Origin: CAZDDW01 sp043811105
GTDB taxonomy: Bacteria > Patescibacteriota > Patescibacteriia > UBA9934 > CAZDDW01
Direction of reading: 5' to 3'
Assembly: GCA_043811105.1 (NCBI GenBank)
Contig: JBDRNK010000079.1
Location: forward strand, 1-17,110
Length of the DNA: 17,110 nt
Shown here: piece after piece, positions 1-6,130 of the stretch
Layout of the letters: every line of letters starts with the position of its first letter
Numbering within the stretch: the stretch's first letter is position 1
Program-made: the position numbers and the translations under genes
Notes under the pieces: model-generated
Database searches by the model: none
What the model saw: the letters and a program-made list of their open reading frames with translations, nothing else
Told to the model about the DNA's origin: nothing

Positions 1-266
1 ATTTTATTTGACAAGCTTACGCTTGTCGGTCCCTACTTGGGTTACGCTTGTCGGCCCCGTTCATAGGGATCGACAGGCGTCAGCCTGTCATTTTATTTGA
101 CAAGCTTACGCTTGTCGATCCCTTCGTAGGATACGCTTGTCGGCCCCGTTCATAGGGATCGACAGGCGTCAGCCTGTCATTGTATTTGACAAGCTTACGC
201 TTGTCGGTCCCTACTTGGGTTACGCTTGTCGGCCCGTTCATAGGGATCGACCGGCGTCAGCCTGTC
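1..266. repeat. REP-like hairpin array, left of RAYT
   Basis: Three tandem copies of an 89-bp unit (the third 1 bp shorter). Each unit has hairpin A, GACAAGC-TTAC-GCTTGTC (10-27, 99-116, 188-205), and hairpin B, GACAGGC-GTCA-GCCTGTC (72-89, 161-178, 249-266; the last has one stem mismatch). B and the next A are joined by a 9-nt linker, ATTTTATTT or a close variant; A to B is about 44 nt and includes a CATAGGGATCGAC block. The array is cut by the window edge and probably continues to the left. The paired, closely spaced hairpins next to a RAYT gene match the known arrangement of REP/BIME elements. It is not a CRISPR array, since there are no unique spacers. Confidence 0.9.
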
Positions 267-805
267 ATTTGTTTTAAATCAAATTGGTCAATAGGATACT
301 GTTCAAAAAATGTTTCAACCAACTCTTCTCCAAGCAACTCAAACCAAAGCCCAAAACTACAAAATTGATTCTGTTTCACCTCATCCAAATTTTTTGCAAT
401 TCCGTGTTTGATTGAATTCCAATGGATATAATTAAAAGACTTCCATGAATCTGTTTCGTTTCGAATACGCCGATCCCAATATTGATCCCAAACTTTTCGA
501 CCACGCTTGTCGTCTTCGTCATTTAAAAGCTTCGAAGTAACAGCATGAAGGCTACTCATAAATTTACTTAACTCAAAGACGGTATCGGATGCGATCAAAA
601 TGTGATAATGATTATCAAGAATTATCCAAGCAATCAGATCCAATTTGTGTCGATGACATAAATTAATTAGCACATCAAAAAACAGATGCTTGCGTTCAGC
701 ACCAGCCATTAATCTTTTCTGATCTAACATCCTACCAGTTATGAAATATTCACCCGGTAAATTCATTTGATCATGATGTGGTCTATGTATATTCAGGTCT
801 GTCAT
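257..805 (-). CDS. REP-associated tyrosine transposase (RAYT, Y1/HUH family)
   Basis: A 182-residue single-domain HUH endonuclease of the IS200-like Y1 transposase superfamily. Members nick and rejoin single-stranded DNA at hairpins, and RAYTs are associated with the spread of REP palindromes. The HUH pair is H66-Y-H68 in DNHYHIL, and the likely catalytic tyrosine is Y126 in YIHWNSIKHG. Length fits the family. REP-like units flank the gene on both sides, so the whole is a REP-RAYT cassette. The start codon (803-805) lies in sequence that reads like the hairpin B-A linker, and the TGA stop (257-259) is in the loop of a hairpin B, so the last residues are encoded by the repeat. The ORF is intact and could be active. 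No clear Shine-Dalgarno sequence is visible. Confidence 0.93.
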   Translation of the reverse strand: MTDLNIHRPHHDQMNLPGEYFITGRMLDQKRLMAGAERKHLFFDVLINLCHRHKLDLIAWIILDNHYHILIASDTVFELSKFMSSLHAVTSKLLNDEDDKRGRKVWDQYWDRRIRNETDSWKSFNYIHWNSIKHGIAKNLDEVKQNQFCSFGLWFELLGEELVETFFEQYPIDQFDLKQMTG

Positions 806-949
806 ATTAAATTGACAAGCTTACGCTTGTCGGCCCCTACTTGGGTTACGCTTGTCGGCCCCGTTCATAGGGATCGACAGGCGTCAGCCTGTCATTTTAT
901 TTGACAAGCTTACGCTTGTCGGTCCCTACTTGGGTTACGCTTGTCGGTC
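791..949. repeat. REP-like hairpin array, right of RAYT
   Basis: The array resumes beside the transposase start. Hairpin A is at 814-831 and 903-920 (again 89 bp apart) and hairpin B at 876-893. A degraded B remnant precedes 814. The last unit is truncated at about 949, where murG coding sequence takes over. The sequence is nearly identical to the left array, which suggests recent amplification or conversion. The TTAC loop of the hairpin at 903-920 supplies the murG stop codon on the minus strand. Confidence 0.88.
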
Positions 950-2001
950 CTCACTATTTCTTCGGCAATTTTATCTGCCACACCTTCGGTTGGTAACAGT
1001 TCATGCAAGTTGTGTCCAAGTTCCTGACACCGTTTCGAATCTTTGAGCAGACCGAATATTACCTGTTCCAGCTCTTTAACCGGCTGTGATTGTTCAAAGA
1101 CTACCGCACCTTTCTTTTTCGACAAGATAGCTGTGTTCTCTTCTTGCTGATTATCCGGAATCGGAATTATAATCGACGGCTTTGATAAAAATGCCAGCTC
1201 TGAAATCGTACCCATACCGGCTCGACTAATCACCAGATCAGCGACAGCATAGGCTTTGTCCATGTTAAAGATAAATTCATGAACCTGATAATTCGAGCCA
1301 ATTGCTTTTAACTCAGGATCCAACTTCCCTTTCCCAACCTGATGAATCACGTTTGCTTTTTCTGTCAGATCTGGACCGATCTGTTTCATAGCTGTATTTA
1401 TCCAAGTCGCACCGGTTCCACCACCCAAAACCAAAATCGTTGGCAACTGATTTTCAATTCCATAATCTTGCCGTGCCTGTTCCTTACTGACTTTTTTTAA
1501 ATTAGCTCGAACCGGATTACCAATCCACTTGGTCTTGGATTTTGGAAAAGCATCAAGCGACTGTTTCCATGAAGTAGTGATTCGAGTTGCTACCGGGGCC
1601 ATTAATCGATTAGCCAAACCTGGCCGAACATCAAGCTGATGAATCCAGGTTGGTATCTTCAAACTCCAAGCTGCCCAAACCAATGGAACAGAAACATAAC
1701 CACCGGCTGACATGACCAGATCTGGTTTTTCCTGTTTCAAAATCTGCCGAGCCTGCCAGTAAGATTTACCGAGAACAAACGGCGCAGTCAAAGTCGAAAG
1801 CTTTATCTGACGCGGCAACTTAGCTGTTTTCAGGCTGATAAAATCATAGCCTAAATTATCAAGCAACTCCCCTTCTGGCCCTTCCGGTGTGCCAACCCAA
1901 ACAACCTTGCCCCAAGGATTAACTTGAGATAAAGCATCTGAAATTGCGATAAGCGGGGTTACCGGACCAAGCGTCCCACCACCAGTCATTAATATCTTCA
2001 T
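910..2001 (-). CDS. murG: UDP-GlcNAc:lipid I N-acetylglucosaminyltransferase MurG
   Basis: Transfers GlcNAc from UDP-GlcNAc to lipid I at the inner face of the membrane, giving lipid II. It is a GT-B glycosyltransferase of 363 residues, the usual size. The N-terminal glycine-rich loop reads GGGT-LGPVTP; most MurGs have a histidine two residues before the TP/FP position, and here that site is proline (P13). The donor-binding half has a LVLGGGTGAT loop and SRAGMGTISELAFLSKPSI, the typical signature around the UDP-GlcNAc site. The last 13 residues (RTDKRNPSRDRQA) are encoded by the adjacent REP-like repeat, which also supplies the TAA stop. The ATG at 1999-2001 has no strong Shine-Dalgarno. A terminator separates it from khpA upstream, so it may have its own promoter. 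Confidence 0.95.
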   Translation of the reverse strand: MKILMTGGGTLGPVTPLIAISDALSQVNPWGKVVWVGTPEGPEGELLDNLGYDFISLKTAKLPRQIKLSTLTAPFVLGKSYWQARQILKQEKPDLVMSAGGYVSVPLVWAAWSLKIPTWIHQLDVRPGLANRLMAPVATRITTSWKQSLDAFPKSKTKWIGNPVRANLKKVSKEQARQDYGIENQLPTILVLGGGTGATWINTAMKQIGPDLTEKANVIHQVGKGKLDPELKAIGSNYQVHEFIFNMDKAYAVADLVISRAGMGTISELAFLSKPSIIIPIPDNQQEENTAILSKKKGAVVFEQSQPVKELEQVIFGLLKDSKRCQELGHNLHELLPTEGVADKIAEEIVRTDKRNPSRDRQA

Positions 2002-2018
2002 ACTGAAACCAGTCTAAC

Positions 2019-2045
2019 AAAAAAAGCCCTTTCAGTGAAGGGCTT
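2019..2045 (-). terminator. Intrinsic terminator downstream of khpA
   Basis: An 8-bp perfect stem (2024-2031 with 2038-2045), a 6-nt loop and a run of seven T on the minus strand (complement of 2019-2025). It lies between the khpA stop and the murG start. Confidence 0.85.
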
Positions 2046-2065
2046 GACGTTTTGTTGCGGAGTGA

Positions 2066-2311
2066 TCAAGAACGATCTTCCAGAATCTCCAAGACGTAAC
2101 GCTTCTTTTCCTTACCGCCAAAGGCAACGATCAAGGTGCGTAGGGCCTGGGCATGGACACCACGCTTGCCAATAACCTTGCCAATGTCCGTCTGATTGAC
2201 CGTGAGCTCAAGCACACAGGAGTGCTGACCCATGATCTCATCGACTTTGACCTCGTCCGGATGATCAACCATGGCTTGAACCATGTGTTTTACCAGCTCT
2301 ACTGTCTTCAT
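2066..2311 (-). CDS. khpA: KH-domain RNA-binding protein KhpA
   Basis: A small single-KH-domain protein of the KhpA family; characterised homologues bind RNA, often with KhpB, and affect cell division and translation. At 81 residues it has the family's usual length. It opens MKTVELVKHMVQAMVDHPDEV, and the KH signature GxxG appears as VIGKRGVHAQALRT. The ATG at 2309-2311 is preferred over an in-frame upstream ATG at 2342-2344 because an AAGGAG Shine-Dalgarno (2318-2323 on the minus strand) ends six bases before it and the protein then begins at the family's usual point. It has its own promoter (2384-2412) and terminator (2019-2045), so it looks monocistronic. Base composition is richer in GC than murG. 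Confidence 0.92.
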   Translation of the reverse strand: MKTVELVKHMVQAMVDHPDEVKVDEIMGQHSCVLELTVNQTDIGKVIGKRGVHAQALRTLIVAFGGKEKKRYVLEILEDRS

Positions 2312-2383
2312 CTTCTTCTCCTTTTTCAGCTCTGCTTTTTGCACAGCTAGTATTCCTTAGGTTGATCCTAAAGGATTGCTTTG

Positions 2384-2412
2384 AGCCTATCGCAACATAA
2401 ACAAAATGTCAA
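2384..2412 (-). promoter_or_regulatory. Promoter for khpA (TTGACA-17-TAGGCT)
   Basis: On the minus strand a perfect -35 (2407-2412) is followed after exactly 17 nt by TAGGCT (2384-2389). The predicted leader is about 65 nt. The -10 keeps only T1, A2 and T6 of the consensus but matches the pattern of other promoters in this window. Confidence 0.6.
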
Positions 2413-2420
2413 ATATGTTA

Positions 2421-2439
2421 CCCAACCTTAAAGGTTGGG
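2421..2439. repeat. Perfect 9-bp palindrome upstream of khpA promoter
   Basis: CCCAACCTT (2421-2429) pairs with AAGGTTGGG (2431-2439) across one base. No T-run follows on either strand. It lies between the terminator of the 305-residue gene and the khpA -35 box. It could be an operator or a stray hairpin element. Confidence 0.5.
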
Positions 2440-2450
2440 AATGCTAGACT

Positions 2451-2477
2451 AAAAAACGACCGAGAGATCTCGGTCGT
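2451..2477 (-). terminator. Intrinsic terminator of the 305-residue membrane protein gene
   Basis: A 10-bp palindrome (2456-2465 with 2468-2477, core GACCGAG/CTCGGTC) followed on the minus strand by six T. It starts ten bases after the stop codon of the upstream gene. Confidence 0.9.
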
Positions 2478-2486
2478 GTGGAGTTT

Positions 2487-3404
2487 CTAGCTAATCGCCG
2501 AGTTGTCCTTTGACGAATCTTCACGCTCCGACTTGGCACTGAGTTCATCCCAGCGACGACGCACAAGCATCTCGCTGTTGGCGACGTAGCGCTGCCAGCT
2601 CTTGGACAACACCTCAGGAAGTGAGTCCAAAGACTGACTCAAGAAGCGTCGAATTGCTCGAACATGTGGCGAGTTGCCCATGGTGCTGTCATGCTTCTGA
2701 ATCCGATCCAGAACAACACAGACATCCTGACCAAACTGGTCGTACCCTTCGACAATCTGTCGAACATCCATGTGACGTTCCAGAGTGGAAAAAAGTTCTT
2801 CCTTACTCATTCCAGGTCCACCAAAGTACATCCGATGGCGATCTTCCAGAACGATAGTCTGTCCATCCCAGCAACTCTTGATCTTCCACAGATCTCGCCA
2901 AGGATAGCCAAGGATACGGTTCTTACGGAAGATACCGCCCTGGCGTACTTGCAGAATCGGGCCAATGGCATAGAAACAATCGACCGGGTCAAGATGTGCG
3001 CGGTAGCTTCCTCGAATCAGCTCGGTCATGTCACCGTCGTGTCTCAACCAGTACTGCGGCAGCGCCTTATGCAAGTGAATGCCACCGAGGCTGTCTCGAA
3101 ACCTGTACAGTCGCTGGCCGATGACAGTATTCTGCACCCAGACACCGAAGTTCAAGAACAGTGACATTGTTTCAGCTAGAAACAATACAAACCCAACTAT
3201 GAACCAGAAACCAATTAAGACCCGCCCCAGAAAACTCTCAGAAGAAAGCCCAAACACCTGAACAGAGTAATTCAAAATATAACACCAAGTAACCAAGGCC
3301 AGCAAGTAACCGAGTGTGTTGATGTGTACCGGCAAAAGCCGTGGCTGCTGTGATTCCAGGTGAACATCATTTCCACGTTCACAACAAACCTGTTCATTCA
3401 TCAT
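2487..3404 (-). CDS. Unknown two-TM membrane protein, paralogue A
   Basis: I do not recognise a family. The 305 residues have a short polar N-terminus, two hydrophobic segments (about 29-48 and 61-86) and a soluble region of about 210 residues presumably on one face of the membrane. The soluble part has YAIGPILQV and a block YPWRDLWKIKSCWDGQTIVL near the middle, then helices ending in a charged Ser/Asp-rich tail. It shares domain order and scattered residues with the next gene (3604-4563), including GPI, a Trp/Tyr-plus-basic strand and EL-x6-RHM versus EL-x6-RHI, so the two look like diverged paralogues. The start is supported by AGGAGG five bases before ATG 3404; a second ATG follows directly. 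The gene has its own promoter and terminator. GC content is visibly higher than in flanking mur genes. Confidence 0.8.
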   Translation of the reverse strand: MMNEQVCCERGNDVHLESQQPRLLPVHINTLGYLLALVTWCYILNYSVQVFGLSSESFLGRVLIGFWFIVGFVLFLAETMSLFLNFGVWVQNTVIGQRLYRFRDSLGGIHLHKALPQYWLRHDGDMTELIRGSYRAHLDPVDCFYAIGPILQVRQGGIFRKNRILGYPWRDLWKIKSCWDGQTIVLEDRHRMYFGGPGMSKEELFSTLERHMDVRQIVEGYDQFGQDVCVVLDRIQKHDSTMGNSPHVRAIRRFLSQSLDSLPEVLSKSWQRYVANSEMLVRRRWDELSAKSEREDSSKDNSAIS

Positions 3405-3506
3405 GCGATCCTCCTAGCCAGATGGCTCGTTTAATCCATCTGCTGGAAGTGCCCTGTACTGTTTGACTACGCGCCAATGTACAGAGCAGGTTAAGGAACT
3501 GCGGTC

Positions 3507-3535
3507 AGGTTAACAAAAAAACACCGCTGTGTCAA
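3507..3535 (-). promoter_or_regulatory. Promoter for paralogue A (TTGACA-17-TAACCT)
   Basis: The -35 is at 3530-3535 and the -10 at 3507-3512 on the minus strand with 17-nt spacing. The spacer GC block plus T-run and the -10 box are almost identical to the promoter at 4683-4711. The leader is about 95 nt and contains a 7-bp hairpin (CAGATGG/CCATCTG) just before the Shine-Dalgarno. Confidence 0.65.
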
Positions 3536-3560
3536 GTGATGAGAGGGTTGTGGGAGAAAT

Positions 3561-3587
3561 AAAAAAAGAGCACCAGGTGGTGCTCTT
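3561..3587 (-). terminator. Intrinsic terminator of paralogue B
   Basis: A 10-bp stem (3566-3575 with 3578-3587, AGAGCACC/GGTGCTCT core) followed by seven T on the minus strand. It begins 16 bases after the stop codon of the 3604-4563 gene. Confidence 0.9.
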
Positions 3588-3603
3588 GAGAAGTTATTCT
3601 GAC

Positions 3604-4563
3604 TCAGCGGCTTGGGGCAAAACTGTCTGTCCTTTCGATCTTCGGCGGGAACAGTTCACCAAGATGATCAGCGAAACAACCCGGAGATGGGCCAGTACTG
3701 GCAATCGGGGTCGCTTCCCGCCACGGCCTCTGGCGTTTAAAACAGTGCCCCAGTCCGTCCAGATAACACCGAACTTTACCCACGGAAACCTTGCTCTTGG
3801 ACACCCGGCTTCGATCCTGAAGCGTCTCATCCAGCTCCTGTACAGCATAGACCAGTACCCGATACCAGGCTTCGACTCGCTCAGGTTCGCGGATCATTCG
3901 CTCGGTATTGTCCTCACCGATATGGCGCATGAGCACAGACATGATCAGCTCAGGTGACCCCTCGATGGCAGCCTGGCCATAATCTGAACCGATACGGAAC
4001 ACCTCGCCGTCACGGGTAGTCACTCGAACAATGCGGTGGGTGTTGAAATACTGCATCTCGTACAGTTTTGGATTTCGCCACTCACGCCAGCGACGCAGCA
4101 GACCGACTCCGAAAGGCACGATCGGGCCAACCGAAACGATGTCTTTGGCCAACCCATCATTCAGGAATTTTTCCTGGCAGCGATCCCAGCCGTTCTCGGT
4201 TCGCACCATCAACAACCCATCCGGCTCGCGACGGTATCCCGGCGGCTCGGAATCGAGATGTGTCTTGCCGCTCTCAGCCCGCCAAAGCCAGCCGTCGTAG
4301 CCGATCAGTGTGTGCACAATCCATGGGCGTGCCGTCTTGAGTGCGTCGTAACCTATCCGACCCATAAAGAGCAACGACATGACAAGCGGGACGACAAAGA
4401 TCGCACCTGGTGGCTCAGGATTGAATGGTCGCAAATACTCCAACCAAGCCAAGAATGAAATCAGGACAAATATCAGAAACCAGAAGTGACCTGGTAAACT
4501 GTTCCAAAAACTGATTGGCCTACGCGTTTGCGCGTCGACCCACTTATTACAACACTGTTCCAT
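3604..4563 (-). CDS. Unknown two-TM membrane protein, paralogue B
   Basis: Not recognised as a known family. With the ATG at 4561-4563 it is 319 residues, close to the 305 of its neighbour. This start is chosen over an upstream in-frame ATG at 4692 because an AGGAG sits seven bases before it and the upstream extension would run into the promoter. Two membrane segments (about 25-43 and 53-69) precede a soluble domain with VSVGPIVPFG, a WREWRNPKLYEMQYF stretch, a strand pair RIVRVTTRDGEVFRIG, ELIMSVLMRHI and a helical C-terminus. Layout matches paralogue A, and their promoters are near-identical while the coding sequences are strongly diverged. GC is well above that of mraY or ftsW, which may mean transfer or a different expression class. 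Function cannot be inferred. Confidence 0.78.
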   Translation of the reverse strand: MEQCCNKWVDAQTRRPISFWNSLPGHFWFLIFVLISFLAWLEYLRPFNPEPPGAIFVVPLVMSLLFMGRIGYDALKTARPWIVHTLIGYDGWLWRAESGKTHLDSEPPGYRREPDGLLMVRTENGWDRCQEKFLNDGLAKDIVSVGPIVPFGVGLLRRWREWRNPKLYEMQYFNTHRIVRVTTRDGEVFRIGSDYGQAAIEGSPELIMSVLMRHIGEDNTERMIREPERVEAWYRVLVYAVQELDETLQDRSRVSKSKVSVGKVRCYLDGLGHCFKRQRPWREATPIASTGPSPGCFADHLGELFPPKIERTDSFAPSR

Positions 4564-4682
4564 CTTCCTTCTCCTCACCCACACAGCCCTGTATGTCCGT
4601 GCGGTTGAAGGTGTCTTACCGGCCGCGAGTTCGAAACATTCGAATTCATGCCAGCCAAGACTATTTAAAGATCTCATGTTGC

Positions 4683-4711
4683 AGGTTAACAAAAAAACAC
4701 CGCCTTGTCAA
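4683..4711 (-). promoter_or_regulatory. Promoter for paralogue B (TTGACA-17-TAACCT)
   Basis: The -35 is at 4706-4711, the -10 at 4683-4688 and the spacing 17 nt on the minus strand. It resembles the 3507-3535 promoter through spacer and -10. The leader is about 113 nt. The -35 lies 16 bp from the start of the structured RNA candidate that runs the other way. Confidence 0.65.
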
Positions 4712-4727
4712 GGGTGAGTCAGGTTGC

Positions 4728-4945
4728 GGCCAGCCACCTTTTCTTGATCGTCAGAAATAAGAGCCGAAGGGTTTTTAGTTGTGGCACACTCCGAAGCCGT
4801 GCTTTAGAATCTAACCATCAGGACTCCACCAAAAGATACATGTCACGGCTTCGGCGTGAGCGAGGCCATAACCACTCTTTCTTTTTCCACGAACAGGCCG
4901 AGCGTTGTCCACAACAAAAACTCTGAGGCTTTTAGGTGGCTGGCC
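4728..4945 (+). ncRNA. Candidate structured RNA, copy 1
   Basis: A 218-nt non-coding stretch homologous to 11000-11214. Ends pair over 12 bp (GGCCAGCCACCT 4728-4739 with AGGTGGCTGGCC 4934-4945). Inside: a hairpin TTTC-T-TGA-TCG-TCA-GAAA (about 4740-4757); a long helix in which CC-GAA-GGGTTTTT and GTTGTGG (about 4764-4783) pair with CCACAAC and AAAAACTC-TGA-GG (about 4909-4928) around a GAA/TGA internal loop; an 11-bp stem CCGAAGCCGTG/CACGGCTTCGG (4791-4801 with 4844-4854); and GGCC/GGCC (4864-4867 with 4896-4899). Helices are kept in copy 2 with different bases. A G-U pair in the GGG/CTC helix favours the + strand. No conserved ORF. It does not match RNase P, tmRNA, SRP or 6S as I know them. 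No convincing promoter was found. Confidence 0.7.
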
Positions 4946-4955
4946 TAAACATAAT

Positions 4956-4973
4956 GGAACCCTGAAGGGTTCC
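4956..4973. repeat. 18-bp hairpin, 7-4-7
   Basis: GGAACCC-TGAA-GGGTTCC has the same 7-bp arms and 4-nt loop as the REP-like hairpins but different stem bases. It lies between RNA copy 1 and the half-element at 4995. No T-run follows, so it is not an obvious terminator. Confidence 0.6.
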
Positions 4974-4994
4974 GCTACGTTTCTAAAACTAGAT

Positions 4995-5020
4995 GACAAG
5001 CTTACGCTTGTCGATCCCTA
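4995..5020. repeat. Partial REP-like element at the ftsW stop codon
   Basis: A perfect hairpin A (GACAAGC-TTAC-GCTTGTC, 4995-5012) followed by GATCCCTA, the start of the block that follows hairpin A in the array. On the minus strand the ATAGGGATC block supplies the TAG stop of ftsW (5018-5020). Confidence 0.85.
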
Positions 5021-6130
5021 TGATTTACAGTATCTCGAGATATTCAATATCACTCCAATACCAATCAACGAAATTGCTAATGCGGTTCCGCCATAACTAA
5101 CAAATGGCAATGGTACACCAGTCATTGGCAAGATACCGACCATTGAACCGATATTAACAAAAGCCTGAATTACAAACCAACTGATGATTCCGATAACCAC
5201 TAATCGGGCAAATTTGTCCGGCGCGTTCATGGCAATTTTCAAACCTCGCCACATCAAGGCCACAAACAAAACAATTAAAACACAAGATAAAACATATCCT
5301 AATTCTTCAGCCACAACCGCAAAAATTGAATCACCAAACACCTCTGGTAAATACTGGAACTTCTGGCGCGAATGTCCATAACCTAATCCAAAGAATCCGC
5401 CAGATCCGATGGCCAACAAAGCTTGGTTAATATGATAACCGATTCCTTGCGGATCTAACTCAGGATGCAAGAAGGTAGTAAATCTGGCTGCGCGATATGG
5501 CGCTAACTTGATCAATGCACCAAACATAACCAAACCACCAGCCAACAAAGCACCAATGTAAGTCAATGGAGCGCCGGCCACAAAGTAGACAACCAGTGAC
5601 ATGGCCACAATAATCGACATGGTTCCAATGTCCGGCTGTAGGATCATCAACAACATGATCGAACCTAAGGCTAACAAAAATGGCAAGAAACCGGAGTAAA
5701 CATCACTGACCCGAGATCGACCACGCAGTTCCAGCCAAGCAGCCAGATAGAACAAAAAAGTTAGTTTAACAATTTCAGCCGGCTGAACTGAAAAGATACC
5801 AAAAATTGAGATCCATGATCGAGAAGTACCAAACTCAGATCCGATTCCAGGAATAAAAACCAGCAACAAAAGGACAATAGAAACAATTAGCAAAGCAAAC
5901 GCATTGTCCCGCCATTTTAAATACGGGATCTTCATAAACAAAACCAAACCGGCAATTCCGGGAATCAAACCGAAAATGAGCTGATGTTTAATGTAATAAA
6001 AACTGTCCCCGAATTTCTCGTAACCGTTTGGCCCAGAAGCTGAAGTTAACATGATCAAACCAAAAAAGATGATAGCCGCGACTATCCCTAAAAAAATCCA
6101 GTCTGGTTGTTTGCGAGGTTTGGGGGGCAT
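5018..6130 (-). CDS. ftsW: SEDS peptidoglycan glycosyltransferase FtsW
   Basis: An integral membrane enzyme that polymerises lipid II into glycan strands at the division site, normally with a class B PBP. It has 370 residues and about ten hydrophobic segments. SEDS signatures are present: the catalytic aspartate in LQPDIGT, the extracellular stretch PELDPQGIGYHINQALLAIGSGG, and a C-terminal LPMTGVPLPFVSYGGTA. FtsW and RodA are close relatives; FtsW is preferred because of the neighbouring mraY and murG. The ATG at 6128-6130 gives the usual short cytoplasmic N-terminus. The 3' end touches a REP-like half-element that provides the stop, so the protein ends at NISRYCKS. A palindromic 116-bp spacer separates it from mraY. 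Confidence 0.93.
   Translation of the reverse strand: MPPKPRKQPDWIFLGIVAAIIFFGLIMLTSASGPNGYEKFGDSFYYIKHQLIFGLIPGIAGLVLFMKIPYLKWRDNAFALLIVSIVLLLLVFIPGIGSEFGTSRSWISIFGIFSVQPAEIVKLTFLFYLAAWLELRGRSRVSDVYSGFLPFLLALGSIMLLMILQPDIGTMSIIVAMSLVVYFVAGAPLTYIGALLAGGLVMFGALIKLAPYRAARFTTFLHPELDPQGIGYHINQALLAIGSGGFFGLGYGHSRQKFQYLPEVFGDSIFAVVAEELGYVLSCVLIVLFVALMWRGLKIAMNAPDKFARLVVIGIISWFVIQAFVNIGSMVGILPMTGVPLPFVSYGGTALAISLIGIGVILNISRYCKS

Noticed and set aside
1..266. CRISPR array
   Set aside because: Units are 89 bp and repeat throughout, with no unique spacers and no cas genes; they contain paired hairpins next to a RAYT.
2621..3957. Reading frames on the + strand (2621-2857, 2664-3164, 3079-3261, 3529-3957)
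   Set aside because: They lie opposite GC-rich genes that have Shine-Dalgarno sites, promoters and terminators on the minus strand, and have no start signals or recognisable domains.
4031..4760. Overlapping + strand frames opposite paralogue B
   Set aside because: Three frames are open at once, which reflects high GC; protein-like features are only on the minus strand.
4728..4945. RNase P RNA, tmRNA, SRP RNA, 6S RNA or a group II intron end
   Set aside because: I could not find their signature motifs (for example GAGGAAAGTCC, a tRNA-like end with TTCRA, the GGAA/GCAG SRP hairpin, or a domain V hairpin), and the branched shape does not fit 6S. A covariance search would settle it.
4705..4999. 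Small frames inside RNA copy 1, both strands
   Set aside because: None is conserved in copy 2, where insertions, deletions and stops shift the frame while the helices are kept.
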